DNA of 64,000 bases. Source: Chryseobacterium indologenes (GTDB lineage: Bacteria > Bacteroidota > Bacteroidia > Flavobacteriales > Weeksellaceae). The notes under the pieces were generated by a model. It saw only the letters and a program-made list of their open reading frames with translations, was not told the DNA's origin and did no database searches. Numbering within the stretch: position 1 is the stretch's first letter; every line of letters starts with the position of its first letter. The position numbers were made by a program, and so were the translations under genes. Location of the stretch: the NCBI GenBank assembly GCA_002439165.1, contig DJTE01000003.1, forward strand, positions 99,154-163,153, written 5' to 3'. Positions 17,064 to 25,461 of this stretch are shown here, piece by piece.

Positions 17064-17693
17064 TTAGTCTACCTGTTGAAAATTAAAGCTTAAATCTCCT
17101 CCGTTATAATCGAGTGAAGTATTCACCGGGAAGGTCTGAGTCGTACCACTTCCCCATCTGTAATCCCAGATTTTGATATTCCCGGCAGTGAAAGGATATG
17201 CAGCATTGGTATTATCCGGTTTTGATCTCTTATACCAGTCGTTGGAGTTCATGGTGATCATATATTTTTTGTCTTTCTCCAGCATCAGTTCTGCAATATC
17301 TTTAGTAATTAAAGTATTGGCCCCGGTCACGTTAACTGTTTCCGTCCTCAGTACCGTTTTAGTGTTAAAATCCCAGAATGTGATCCTCAAAGCCGGATTA
17401 GCATCAGGAAGTTTTATGGTGACGGCACTGATTTTCCCTTTTACACCAGGTGAAAAAGTAAGTCCGAATTCATAGCTTCCGGAATTGACGAAATTGACTG
17501 TGGTTGTAAATCCTGCCAGTTCATGATATTTATCCAAAGGATTTTCTACATTGTAGGATACGGGCTGAGGAACAGGCTCATCGTCGTCGCTGCTGCAGCT
17601 TCCTGCAAAAAACAGGATAACAATAGCCAGCAGAGGGTAAAACTTTTTAAGAGATAAACATCTCATACCGAAAAAAAATTCTAAATGTTTCAT
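17064..17693 (-). CDS. Hypothetical lipoprotein
   Basis: The mature part follows a lipobox (FAGSC) and a short acidic tether (SSDDDEPVPQP), a usual pattern for surface-exposed Bacteroidota lipoproteins. The rest is a beta-rich, Thr/Asn-rich domain with no motif I recognise. Start choice is uncertain. ATG at 17693 fits a GACCTTTG box about 20 nt upstream. ATG at 17666 gives a shorter, more standard signal peptide (MRCLSLKKFYPLL...). The furthest upstream ATG at 17723 would overlap the putative promoter. Confidence 0.72.
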   Translation of the reverse strand: MKHLEFFFGMRCLSLKKFYPLLAIVILFFAGSCSSDDDEPVPQPVSYNVENPLDKYHELAGFTTTVNFVNSGSYEFGLTFSPGVKGKISAVTIKLPDANPALRITFWDFNTKTVLRTETVNVTGANTLITKDIAELMLEKDKKYMITMNSNDWYKRSKPDNTNAAYPFTAGNIKIWDYRWGSGTTQTFPVNTSLDYNGGDLSFNFQQVD

Positions 17694-18411
17694 TGGTTTT
17701 AATTTTGATTTTGATTGAAACAAAGGTCATCATAAACCAATGACTGTATTACAGGAAAAACACTGTTTCCGGCAGGTTATTACACTCTATTTGAGGTAAC
17801 GGAGATATTCTGATGAATATGATTATTTTAAACTTTAGGCATAAAACCTAGAAAAGCTGCTAATAAACAAATAAGGCATTACAGGCGGTTGGAGAGATTT
17901 TCATTAGATCCTGACAATGAAAAATAAAGCTACTTTCATCATAAACAGCAGCGTGAAAAAAGGCAGCCCATCAGGACCGCCTTTCTTCTCTGTGGAATAT
18001 GAACTTCTTTGGTTATGAGCTTATAAGTCTTAAAACTTTAAATACTTAAATCTGTTTATGCTGATGTAAATTTCCAAATAAAAACACATACAGCGCATCC
18101 GTAGAAATACTTAATTTACAGTTGCGTATTTCTACGGAATCAATTTCAGAGTTAATTCAGGAAAAGAAAAGCTGTCACCGGAAGCAGTTATTGCCGCTCC
18201 CATAAAATCTACAAAAAACAGGGTTAAGAATTTCCCGCTTGATGCTCTGCACGGCCTTAAGATATTCTGAATCGGGAAGTTTAACCCGGCCCCGGAACCC
18301 CTGAACAGGAGTAAGCATAGAAAAGCCCTGCAATCAAGACTGTAAGGACAGCTGCAGTAATTAAAAGTACGTTATCATTTTCATTTATTTTTATTGGCGG
18401 TATGAACAGGA
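17694..18411. other. Intergenic region, no gene; inverted repeats only
   Basis: No convincing reading frame is seen. A terminator-like imperfect hairpin lies at about 17957-17988 (GGCAGCCC / GGACCGCC flanked by A/T runs), possibly for minus-strand transcripts from the MNIO operon. A perfect 13-bp inverted repeat lies at 18098-18138. Confidence 0.5.
18098..18138. repeat. Perfect 13-bp inverted repeat
   Basis: TCCGTAGAAATAC (18098-18110) and GTATTTCTACGGA (18126-18138) are exact reverse complements separated by 15 nt. No T-run follows, so an operator or a structured RNA end is more likely than a terminator. Confidence 0.7.
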
Positions 18412-19506
18412 TCAGTAAGGATTCCACTTTTTAATGATATTCCTGGCGGTTTCTATCATTTCATCATCCCATTTCTGAACATTGAAATAGCTGAAATTTT
18501 CATTTTTTAAAGATCCGGCATCATTGTTTCCATATAAAAACCGGGTCAGTTTCGTCTGTTCTTCATACAGCAGCTGATCCTGTAAAGGTTCCGGAGAAAT
18601 CTTTATTTTACCATTCCATATTTCCGGCTGCCTGGCTGAAAACTCACAAGCTTCAATGATTTTTTCAGTTCTGGCAAAGTCATGAAGGAAATCTTGCTTT
18701 TCGGTAAAGGTACGAACGGTATGTCCCAGTCTTTCAATAATGACATATTCAAGGTTCGGGCAGCTGAGAAGAACTTCAGGCAATACCGTAAATAATTCTT
18801 CAGGGATCCTATCATCATGAGTATCTCTCCGCACAGGCCTGTTTCCATATACACTTTCCTGCCAGCTTCCTCCGGAAAGATGAATTTCTTTTACTTTTTC
18901 CAACGGATACATTTTAACAATGTCCAGAATATCCGTTTCAAAATTACAGGACTGGCAGTATATGTTATGAAGATCCAGAATAAGAAAACCATCTGTATCT
19001 TCAATCAGTTTTTCAAGAAATACCCCCTGATCTCTGACATCATCCGCTGAAAATGAAAAAGCCAGATTTTCCACACCCACAGGAACTTCTACGGCATCCT
19101 GCAAACGTGCCAGACGATCTTTCCCGATCTGCAATATCCGGGAATGCAACGGAACCGGCAACGGAACTCCCTGATGAAAATTTTCGGTATTCATGAACCC
19201 GAAATGCTCCGTAATGTGGCTGTACTTCCTTTTCTCGGTTTCTTTTTTCAGTTTATCAAGCCATACGTCCTGCCGCTCTGTCCATCGGGCATCAAAAAGC
19301 GAATAGTACACTCCATGCCCCAGCAGGCGGTTGTTTTCAGCATAAAAATCAAGAAGATTACCAAGCCATTCAGGCTCATCTTCCTGATCAACCGTATCAA
19401 AAGACCATTCCAGTGCGGCAACCGACTGATCCTGCAACAGCGGAAGTATAGCGGAAACAAAATCTGCTTCCGGCATCATGGATAATCCCAGGTGAGGCTT
19501 TTTCAT
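18412..19506 (-). CDS. MNIO (DUF692) family iron oxygenase, probable RiPP-modifying enzyme
   Basis: A 364-residue TIM-barrel protein of the multinuclear non-heme iron oxidative enzyme family (MbnB, TglH and ChrH type), which rewrites cysteines or backbone in ribosomal peptides. Candidate metal ligands are in the expected order: H64 (GHG), E100-H101 (ITEHFG), E146-N147 (VGVENL), D178, H180 and N181 (LILDLHNIY), E207 and H209 (EIHLSGG), D228 and H230 (DTHDD) and E258. The C-terminal 70 residues (295-364) exceed the usual barrel and may replace the separate partner protein that most MNIOs need. It starts 3 nt after the stop of a small peptide gene ending YCPACGMG, its probable substrate. Family is secure; reaction unknown. 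Confidence 0.88.
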   Translation of the reverse strand: MKKPHLGLSMMPEADFVSAILPLLQDQSVAALEWSFDTVDQEDEPEWLGNLLDFYAENNRLLGHGVYYSLFDARWTERQDVWLDKLKKETEKRKYSHITEHFGFMNTENFHQGVPLPVPLHSRILQIGKDRLARLQDAVEVPVGVENLAFSFSADDVRDQGVFLEKLIEDTDGFLILDLHNIYCQSCNFETDILDIVKMYPLEKVKEIHLSGGSWQESVYGNRPVRRDTHDDRIPEELFTVLPEVLLSCPNLEYVIIERLGHTVRTFTEKQDFLHDFARTEKIIEACEFSARQPEIWNGKIKISPEPLQDQLLYEEQTKLTRFLYGNNDAGSLKNENFSYFNVQKWDDEMIETARNIIKKWNPY

Positions 19507-19509
19507 ATC

Positions 19510-19722
19510 TTATCCCATTCCGCAGGCTGGGCAGTATCCTCCTCTTTTAAGCAGGGTATCCTTCTTAACAATAAATTTAGGTTCGGCAGCTTTTACCGGT
19601 TTCGGAGTTTCTGCTTTTTTAATTTTTTTCACCGGCCTGTTTATCTTTTTCACTGGTTTCGTCGTCTGTGCGGACGCTCCCACAGCCAGTAAACCCGCCA
19701 TTAATACCATTGGAATTTTCAT
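19510..19722 (-). CDS. Probable RiPP precursor peptide with signal peptide and CPACGMG tail
   Basis: A 70-residue peptide. Residues 1-19 form a Sec signal peptide (MKIPMVLMAGLLAVGASAQ), 20-60 a Lys/Pro-rich low-complexity leader or spacer, and 61-70 the tail GGYCPACGMG. The only two cysteines (C64, C67) are in this tail, as expected of the core of an MNIO substrate. The gene sits directly upstream of the MNIO enzyme with a 3-nt gap. The exported, Cys-tailed design recalls metal-handling MNIO peptides such as bufferins. The copper- or metal-binding role is inference. The coding call is supported by the signal peptide and operon position. Confidence 0.8.
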   Translation of the reverse strand: MKIPMVLMAGLLAVGASAQTTKPVKKINRPVKKIKKAETPKPVKAAEPKFIVKKDTLLKRGGYCPACGMG

Positions 19723-19907
19723 ATTCTATTTTTTTAAAGAAACTTACAAGAAGTATTCCATTTATGAATTTGTTAAAAATACAACATTTTATCATTCAGC
19801 ATTTCAGTTTTACACGTATAATTCAACTCTGTCATCAATCCATACAATATTTACTTTTTTATTCGGAAAATTAGCACTTCTTTCTTTATTTTAGCATAAA
19901 AAGAAAA

Positions 19908-21752
19908 ATGAAAAAGAGGTTAACAGCAGCCGTTTTTTTAGGTCTGATGGCAGCAGCACCGTATATCAATGCTCAGACTCAATCAGGCAGTGCAAAAAAA
20001 ATGGAATGGTTCAGGGATGCCAAACTCGGTATTTTTATCCATTGGGGCATTTATTCTGTTAACGGCATTTCCGAGTCATGGGCTTTTTTCAATAATTACA
20101 TCAATCACGAAAATTATATGAAACAGCTTAACGGCTTTTCAGCGTCGGGTTATAAACCGGAAGAATGGGTTGACCTGATCCGGAATTCCGGGGCTAAATA
20201 TGCTGTTATTACCTCTAAACATCATGACGGTGTTTCTCTCTGGGATTCTAAAGCTGAACAGGCGGTCACTATTTCCCGACAGTCTGCAGCCAGAAAAGAT
20301 GTCTTGACTCCGTTTGTCAGTGCATTAAAAAAATCAGGACTTAAAACCGGAATATATTTTTCTCTTCCGGACTGGAGCCATCCTTATTACGATATCAATA
20401 CCCGCACAAAAAAGCGTTATGAACTCAAAAATGACCCGAAACGGTGGGACCGGTTTGTTTCCTACTATCAGATTCAGCTGAATGAACTTTCCCAACAGTA
20501 CAAACCTGATTTATTATGGTTTGACGGTGATTGGGAACATTCTTCCGAAGAATGGAAAGCTCCCCAGACCCTTTCTCTTTTAAAGAAATACAATCCGGAT
20601 ATCATCATTAATTCAAGGCTTAACAATCATGGTGATTATGACACTCCGGAACAGGGAATTCCGGTTACAGCCCCTCAAAGTCCTTATTGGGAACTTTGCT
20701 ATACCATGAATGATTCATGGGGATACCAGCCGTTTGACAGGCACTATAAAACACCTAATATGATCGTCAGGACCTTAACCGACGTGATCAGTATGGGTGG
20801 CAATCTTCTGCTGGATATCGGCCCGAAAGCTGACGGAACCATTCCCGGAGAACAGGTTGGAATATTAAAGAATTTGGGAAGATGGACTTCGAAAAATCAA
20901 GAGGCGGTATATGGAACCAGACAGGGAATTCCTTTTGAGAATTACAAAGGAAAGTCTGCTTTTTCAGGAGACGGAAAATCTATATTTATTTATCTGGAAG
21001 AAGTTAAGGATTTTGTTAAAATTTACGGTCTGGCCAGCAAACCTTCTGCTATAAAGATTGTAGGTGATAAAAATTCCCAGGTAAATTTCCATTTCAGCAA
21101 CGATACGACTATGACGGTTGATCTTTCAAAAGTAAAATTTGATCAGGATGTGACTACCGTTCAGCTTGTTTTCAATGAAAGGCCTTCCCTGCTTAAAGAT
21201 GTGAAAAAAGATTCTTTCTCTGTGGCAGATATACTTGAGAACACGAATACCCGGACGGCCGCTTATGACCTTGCCTATCTTATCCATAACGGCTCCAGCA
21301 TTCCGGAAGATTCAGGACTGACCGGTGACGGACTGGAAATGACGCTTCCCAAAACCTCCAAAACCAATCCTGAAACCCTGAAATGGATCAGCAAACATGC
21401 GGAAGCACTTTTTGAAACCGGAAAAGGACTTCCCGGTGGACATTATTCCGGGATGAGTGCGCTTTCAAAAGACCGGCAGACCATTTATCTGTTTGTGGAA
21501 GGAACTCCTACCGGGCCGGTTGCCTTAAAGGGGATTAAAAATAATATCGCCAGGATCAGAATTGCCGGCGAAGGCAGCATCCTGGATTACAGCCTGTACA
21601 ATAAGCTATACTGGAGTGAAACTCCCGGAATCATTTATATTGACATTCCGAAAGAAAGGCTTGATAAGACCATGACGGTTCTTGCCATCCTGCTTGATAA
21701 GCCTGTTGAACTGCACAGGGAAAAAGTGGGTTCTATTGAAAACAATCTTTAA
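19908..21752 (+). CDS. Secreted GH29 alpha-L-fucosidase
   Basis: A 614-residue exported glycoside hydrolase with a signal peptide ending at INAQ. GH29 landmarks are KLGIFIHWGIYSV near residue 40, SKHHDGVSLW, YFSLPDW and LLWFDGDW, whose first Asp is the expected nucleophile of the retaining mechanism. Catalytic domain to about 350, then C-terminal beta-rich domains. It would release alpha-L-fucose from glycans outside the cytoplasm. It stands alone; no Sus-type receptor pair is adjacent. It is transcribed divergently from the RiPP-like pair. Confidence 0.93.
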   Translation: MKKRLTAAVFLGLMAAAPYINAQTQSGSAKKMEWFRDAKLGIFIHWGIYSVNGISESWAFFNNYINHENYMKQLNGFSASGYKPEEWVDLIRNSGAKYAVITSKHHDGVSLWDSKAEQAVTISRQSAARKDVLTPFVSALKKSGLKTGIYFSLPDWSHPYYDINTRTKKRYELKNDPKRWDRFVSYYQIQLNELSQQYKPDLLWFDGDWEHSSEEWKAPQTLSLLKKYNPDIIINSRLNNHGDYDTPEQGIPVTAPQSPYWELCYTMNDSWGYQPFDRHYKTPNMIVRTLTDVISMGGNLLLDIGPKADGTIPGEQVGILKNLGRWTSKNQEAVYGTRQGIPFENYKGKSAFSGDGKSIFIYLEEVKDFVKIYGLASKPSAIKIVGDKNSQVNFHFSNDTTMTVDLSKVKFDQDVTTVQLVFNERPSLLKDVKKDSFSVADILENTNTRTAAYDLAYLIHNGSSIPEDSGLTGDGLEMTLPKTSKTNPETLKWISKHAEALFETGKGLPGGHYSGMSALSKDRQTIYLFVEGTPTGPVALKGIKNNIARIRIAGEGSILDYSLYNKLYWSETPGIIYIDIPKERLDKTMTVLAILLDKPVELHREKVGSIENNL

Positions 21753-21780
21753 AACAACTGAATATCAGACGTTATGACAT

Positions 21781-21814
21781 AAAAAAACCGGAGAAATTTC
21801 TCCGGTTTTATTTT
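21781..21814. terminator. Bidirectional terminator between fucosidase and ndk
   Basis: A perfect 10-bp stem (AAAACCGGAG / CTCCGGTTTT) with AAATTT loop and T-runs on both strands, between convergent genes. Confidence 0.9.
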
Positions 21815-21828
21815 ATAAAAGAATTTTC

Positions 21829-22245
21829 TTAGAAAATCTCTCTTCCTGAAAAGTGGAACTGAGCTTCAATCAGTGCATTTTCGTCTGAATCTGAACCGTG
21901 AACTGCGTTTTCTCCGATGCTTCTTGCAAACATCTTTCTGATCGTTCCTTCTGCTGCTTCAGCAGGGTTTGTAGATCCGATCAATGTTCTGAAGTCTTCA
22001 ACAGCATTGTCTTTTTCAAGAACCGCTGCAACGATAGGACCGGAACTCATGAATTCTACCAGCTCTCCGTAAAATGGTCTTTCAGCGTGTACTTCATAGA
22101 ATTTTTTAGCATCAGCAACTGTAAGCTGAGTTAATTTTAAAGCTTTGATCTTAAAACCTCCTTCTGCAATCTTTCCCAATATAGCACCGATATGTCCGTC
22201 TGCTACTGCATCAGGCTTAATCATAGTGAATGTAATGTTAGACAT
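21829..22245 (-). CDS. ndk: Nucleoside diphosphate kinase
   Basis: A 138-residue NDP kinase that balances nucleoside triphosphates through a phospho-histidine. It begins ITFTMIKPDAVADGHIG and contains the catalytic signature NAVHGSDSDENA. Length is normal. It has an exact TAnnTTTG -7 box 23 nt upstream and shares a convergent terminator with the fucosidase gene. Confidence 0.97.
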   Translation of the reverse strand: MSNITFTMIKPDAVADGHIGAILGKIAEGGFKIKALKLTQLTVADAKKFYEVHAERPFYGELVEFMSSGPIVAAVLEKDNAVEDFRTLIGSTNPAEAAEGTIRKMFARSIGENAVHGSDSDENALIEAQFHFSGREIF

Positions 22246-22268
22246 AAATGTATATTTTTTTAATGACG

Positions 22269-22276
22269 CAAAATTA
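22269..22276 (-). promoter_or_regulatory. ndk -7 promoter element
   Basis: TAATTTTG on the minus strand matches TAnnTTTG exactly and sits 23 nt before the ndk ATG. Confidence 0.6.
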
Positions 22277-22353
22277 CAAAAAATATCTTTGATTTTTATT
22301 TTAATTTTTTTTTAACATAAAAATAACTTTTATTAAGAAATGGAGTTATAAAC

Positions 22354-22373
22354 TTTGGCACAGTAATTGTTTA
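22354..22373 (+). promoter_or_regulatory. Candidate sigma-54 (-24/-12) promoter
   Basis: TTTGGCACAGTAATTGTTTA has the -24 TTGGCAC block and, with exact GG-N10-G spacing, a TTG block at -12 (GT where the consensus has GC). It would start RNA near 22382, just ahead of a short element ended by a perfect terminator. Confidence 0.5.
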
Positions 22374-22381
22374 TACTATTA

Positions 22382-22447
22382 CGATTCTCATGTTTAATTT
22401 GAGTTTTCATGGTTATTAGTTTTTACCCAGCTTCGGCTGGGTTTTTT
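22382..22447 (+). ncRNA. Candidate small RNA (about 66 nt)
   Basis: Between the sigma-54-like promoter and a strong terminator there is no reading frame of any length. The predicted RNA has a small CTCA/TGAG hairpin (22387-22403), then a U-rich stretch and the UUCG-capped terminator. Both ends are defined by independent signals. Function and even expression are unknown. Confidence 0.45.
22425..22447 (+). terminator. Terminator with UUCG tetraloop
   Basis: CCCAGC-TTCG-GCTGGG followed by six T. It has no coding gene upstream on the plus strand, so it must end a non-coding transcript. Confidence 0.9.
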
Positions 22448-22928
22448 ATTTACAAAAATTCGACATATTTTTTGCGAATATGATAAAATTTCAAACCATA
22501 AAAAATCATATTATTACCTTATTCCTTCTATTTCAATGAATGAAATAAATATTTTTTTTGATTTTTTTTTAAATAAAATATCACATTCCTGAAAACGGAC
22601 CTGACCGATCAGAAATTATGAGACAAAAAAGTGGAGTTATTTTAAATTCCCGGCAATTTTCTATTTCAAAAATAAAGACTTTAATAACTTTAATAATCTG
22701 ATTTAAGGATTTTATACGTTGGAAACACTACAACACAAAACTTTTACATTGACAGAATTTCCGGATACCGGAAAATCCAGGATGTACAGCAAATTTTATA
22801 ATGAACCGGGACAACATACATTTTACCGCAGATAAAATCTTTGCTTTTTGTTAATTAAAAATTATTTTGCGTTTTTGCGTAACCAGCAATATAGGAATTA
22901 AGAAAAGGCACTGCGTGATGAAAAGCAG
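22448..22928. other. AT-rich intergenic stretch
   Basis: No gene is seen. The only structure is a small palindrome TTTCCGG-ATA-CCGGAAA (22758-22774) and a CCGCAGATAAAATCTTTGC-type stretch near 22828 that resembles dispersed intergenic sequence of the group. Confidence 0.5.
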
Positions 22929-23855
22929 CTATTTCTGGGAAGCCTCTTCCGCTTCTTCCATCAGTTTTATATAGGTAGCATAGCGGGAATGCTGGATTTC
23001 CCCTGTTTCGAGAGATGCTAAAACGGCACATTTCGGCTCGTTGATATGGAGGCAGTTGTGGAATTTACATTCTTCTCTTTTTTTGAAAATTTCAGGAAAA
23101 TAATGCTGTACTTCTTCTTTTTCAATATCGATCATTGCAAATTCACGCACTCCGGGGGTATCTATTACATTTCCTCCGAAATGCCAGAAATGCATCTGGG
23201 CAAATGTAGTGGTATGCTTTCCTTTAAGATGGGAATCTGAAATTTCCGATGTTTTTAAATTCAGGCCGGGCTGAAGCGCGTTTACCAGTGTAGATTTTCC
23301 ACATCCGGAATGCCCGAAAAATACGGAAGTCCTATCTTTAAGAAGTTCCTGGAGAACATCAAGATTTAATCCTGAATAGGAAGAGATTTCCAGTGTTTCA
23401 TATCCAATTTCCTGATATAAAAACTCTATATCCTTAACCAGTTCAATTTCCTCCTCATTCAAAACATCAATTTTATTGAACAGGATTAAAGGGGTGATAT
23501 TATAGGCTTCACAGCATGCCAGAAAACGGTCGAGGAATCCCAATGAAGTTTCCGGGTGTTTCAGGGTAAAGATAAAACAGGCCAGATCTATATTGGAAGC
23601 TATGATATGTGCTTCTTTAGAAAGGTTTACCGATTTTCTGATCAGGTAATTCCTTCTCGGTTCTATTTTGGTAATCCATGCAATATCATCCTGTTCCAGT
23701 TGAAATTCAACAAAATCTCCCACAGCAAGCGGATTGGTAAGCCTTGTTTTAATCAGCTTGAATTTTCCTCTGATTCTGGCTTCAAAAATTTTTTCTGTTT
23801 CAGGTTCCAGAACCTGGTACCAGCTGCCTGTTGATTTAATGATTTTTCCTTTCAT
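22929..23855 (-). CDS. rsgA: Ribosome small-subunit-dependent GTPase A
   Basis: A 308-residue circularly permuted GTPase that acts late in 30S subunit maturation. An N-terminal OB fold is followed by G4 (NKID, 127-130), then G1 (GHSGCGKST, 181-189) and G3 (DTPG, 232-235), the permuted order. It ends with a zinc knuckle (C263, C268, H270, C276). The start at 23855 (MKGKIIKSTGSWYQV) matches the family and lies 15 nt after an exact -7 box. A longer frame from 23933 would include the promoter and is rejected. Confidence 0.95.
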   Translation of the reverse strand: MKGKIIKSTGSWYQVLEPETEKIFEARIRGKFKLIKTRLTNPLAVGDFVEFQLEQDDIAWITKIEPRRNYLIRKSVNLSKEAHIIASNIDLACFIFTLKHPETSLGFLDRFLACCEAYNITPLILFNKIDVLNEEEIELVKDIEFLYQEIGYETLEISSYSGLNLDVLQELLKDRTSVFFGHSGCGKSTLVNALQPGLNLKTSEISDSHLKGKHTTTFAQMHFWHFGGNVIDTPGVREFAMIDIEKEEVQHYFPEIFKKREECKFHNCLHINEPKCAVLASLETGEIQHSRYATYIKLMEEAEEASQK

Positions 23856-23870
23856 AGATAATACTGGATG

Positions 23871-23878
23871 CAAATATA
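23871..23878 (-). promoter_or_regulatory. rsgA -7 promoter element
   Basis: TATATTTG on the minus strand is an exact TAnnTTTG box. Its position decides the rsgA start at 23855. Confidence 0.65.
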
Positions 23879-23982
23879 AGAAATTAGGGCTTAGGGCACA
23901 GGATTCAGGGATATGAAAACCATTCTTTTTCACCCTTATCCCGGCTTTTAAGCCCTAAAGTCTATATCCTGTTGTTCAGCAG

Positions 23983-25065
23983 CTATGCTCTGTCGATCAT
24001 GATATTATTCTGTACTTCAATAGATTCCTCATGAATGGCTTTGAATACTTTTTCGATAAAATCCTGGGACATTCCTGTTTCTTTAGCTTTCTGAGTAGCA
24101 TATTCCGTAATCACTTTCCATCTTTCCGGCTGGAAGATCGCGATATCATTCTCTTTTTTAAGTTTACCTATTTTCTCGGAGATCTTCATTCTTTGGGATA
24201 GAAGCTCAATCAGCTGAAAATCAAGGTCGGAAATTAAGGTTCTGTGTCTTCCCATTTCATTGTCAAAACCTGCCAGACCTGAATTTCTTACTTTCAGGTT
24301 ACCGATAAGTTCCGCCAGTACTTCAGGGGTGATCTGCTGTGCCGCATCACTCCAGGCATCATCAGGGTTGCAGTGGGTTTCAATAATAGCTCCCTGGTAT
24401 CCTACGTTAAGCGCTTCCTGGGTAATGTCTGCAAGTCCTGTTCTGTTTCCGCAGATGTGGGAAGGATCGATCAGCATTGGTATATCCGGAAACTGGCTTT
24501 TGAAATCCAGCGCAATCTGCCAGTTCGGGTTATTTCTGTATTTGGTTTTCTGGTATGTTGAGAATCCTCTGTGAATAACTCCCAGGTTTTTAATATCCTG
24601 GCCAAGAAGTCTTTCCAAAGCACCAATCCATAGAGCCAGATCCGGATTTACCGGGTTTTTAACGAATACGGGTTTGTCTGTTCCCCTCAGCGCCATTGCA
24701 ATTTCCTGAACAGTAAAAGGGTTTACCGTGGAACGCGCTCCAATCCAAAGAACATCTACATCTGCTTCCAGGGCTGCAAATACGTGGTGGGCATTGGCAA
24801 CCTCCGTAGCTGTTTTGAAACCGTATTCTTCTTTTACTTTTTTCAGCCAGTTCAGACCGATCACTCCTACTCCTTCGAAACCGTTCGGCTTGGTACGCGG
24901 TTTCCAGATTCCTGCACGGAATACAGAGACCTGCGCATTGGTTTCTCTTATTCTTTTAGCGGTTTCAAGCATCTGCGCTTCACTTTCCGCACTGCATGGT
25001 CCGGCAATCATCAATGGCTGTGAAAGCCCCTCAACCCATTCATTTTTTAAATCTTTTAAGTTCAT
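23983..25065 (-). CDS. Bifunctional DAHP synthase / chorismate mutase (type II)
   Basis: A 360-residue fusion. Residues 1-255 are a DAHP synthase of the KDPG-type short family (MIAGPCSAES, RAGIWKPRTKPNGFEG, DPSHICGNR). Residues 265-355 are an AroQ-type chorismate mutase (DNEMGRHRTLISDLDFQLIELLSQRMKISEKIGKLK in its key parts). DAHP synthase joins phosphoenolpyruvate and erythrose 4-phosphate to begin aromatic synthesis; the mutase converts chorismate to prephenate. In such fusions the mutase domain often mediates feedback inhibition by prephenate or chorismate. It has no operon partner here. Confidence 0.94.
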   Translation of the reverse strand: MNLKDLKNEWVEGLSQPLMIAGPCSAESEAQMLETAKRIRETNAQVSVFRAGIWKPRTKPNGFEGVGVIGLNWLKKVKEEYGFKTATEVANAHHVFAALEADVDVLWIGARSTVNPFTVQEIAMALRGTDKPVFVKNPVNPDLALWIGALERLLGQDIKNLGVIHRGFSTYQKTKYRNNPNWQIALDFKSQFPDIPMLIDPSHICGNRTGLADITQEALNVGYQGAIIETHCNPDDAWSDAAQQITPEVLAELIGNLKVRNSGLAGFDNEMGRHRTLISDLDFQLIELLSQRMKISEKIGKLKKENDIAIFQPERWKVITEYATQKAKETGMSQDFIEKVFKAIHEESIEVQNNIMIDRA

Positions 25066-25461
25066 ATTCTTAAATTTATTGTTTTATATTTTTTTAAAAA
25101 TTACATCAATAGTCCCTTTCATTATAAAATTTACTTTATAATTCTTTTCAAAAAATGCCGTTCAAAGTTTTTTAAAGGAATCAGGAAAACAAAAGGACTT
25201 TAATTCTCCTGTATTTTTTGGAAAGAAATTCAGTTAGCAATACCAGTAAAATCGGTAATACGTTCTGAAATTTCTATAATAGAAAGCAGAAAAGCTAAAA
25301 TAACCGCTGAAAAACTGTTCAGCGGGTGTAAAAGAAGACAGGGATAAATTGAATATTTTTTCCACTTTATTCTGAAAATGTCTTGTTTTAGCCTTTTCTA
25401 ATTAGATTTGTTTTTGTCAAAAAATTATTTTTCACAAAAATATCTGACAAATATATAAAAA
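25066..25461. other. Intergenic region with possible dnaX terminator
   Basis: No reading frame is convincing. A hairpin CCGCTGAA / TTCAGCGG (25304-25325) lies downstream of dnaX. Confidence 0.5.
25304..25325 (-). terminator. Weak terminator-like hairpin downstream of dnaX
   Basis: An 8-bp stem CCGCTGAA / TTCAGCGG with a 6-nt loop. The following minus-strand sequence is only moderately T-rich (TTATTTTAGCTTTT). Confidence 0.45.

Noticed and set aside
17957..17988. Terminator for the fucosidase-side or lipoprotein genes
   Set aside because: The stem has two mismatches and lies more than 400 bp from the nearest gene end; not listed as a feature of its own.
23856..23933. Longer rsgA start (adds MKKNGFHIPESC...)
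   Set aside because: The extension would cover the TATATTTG promoter box and is not family-like; ATG at 23855 is used.
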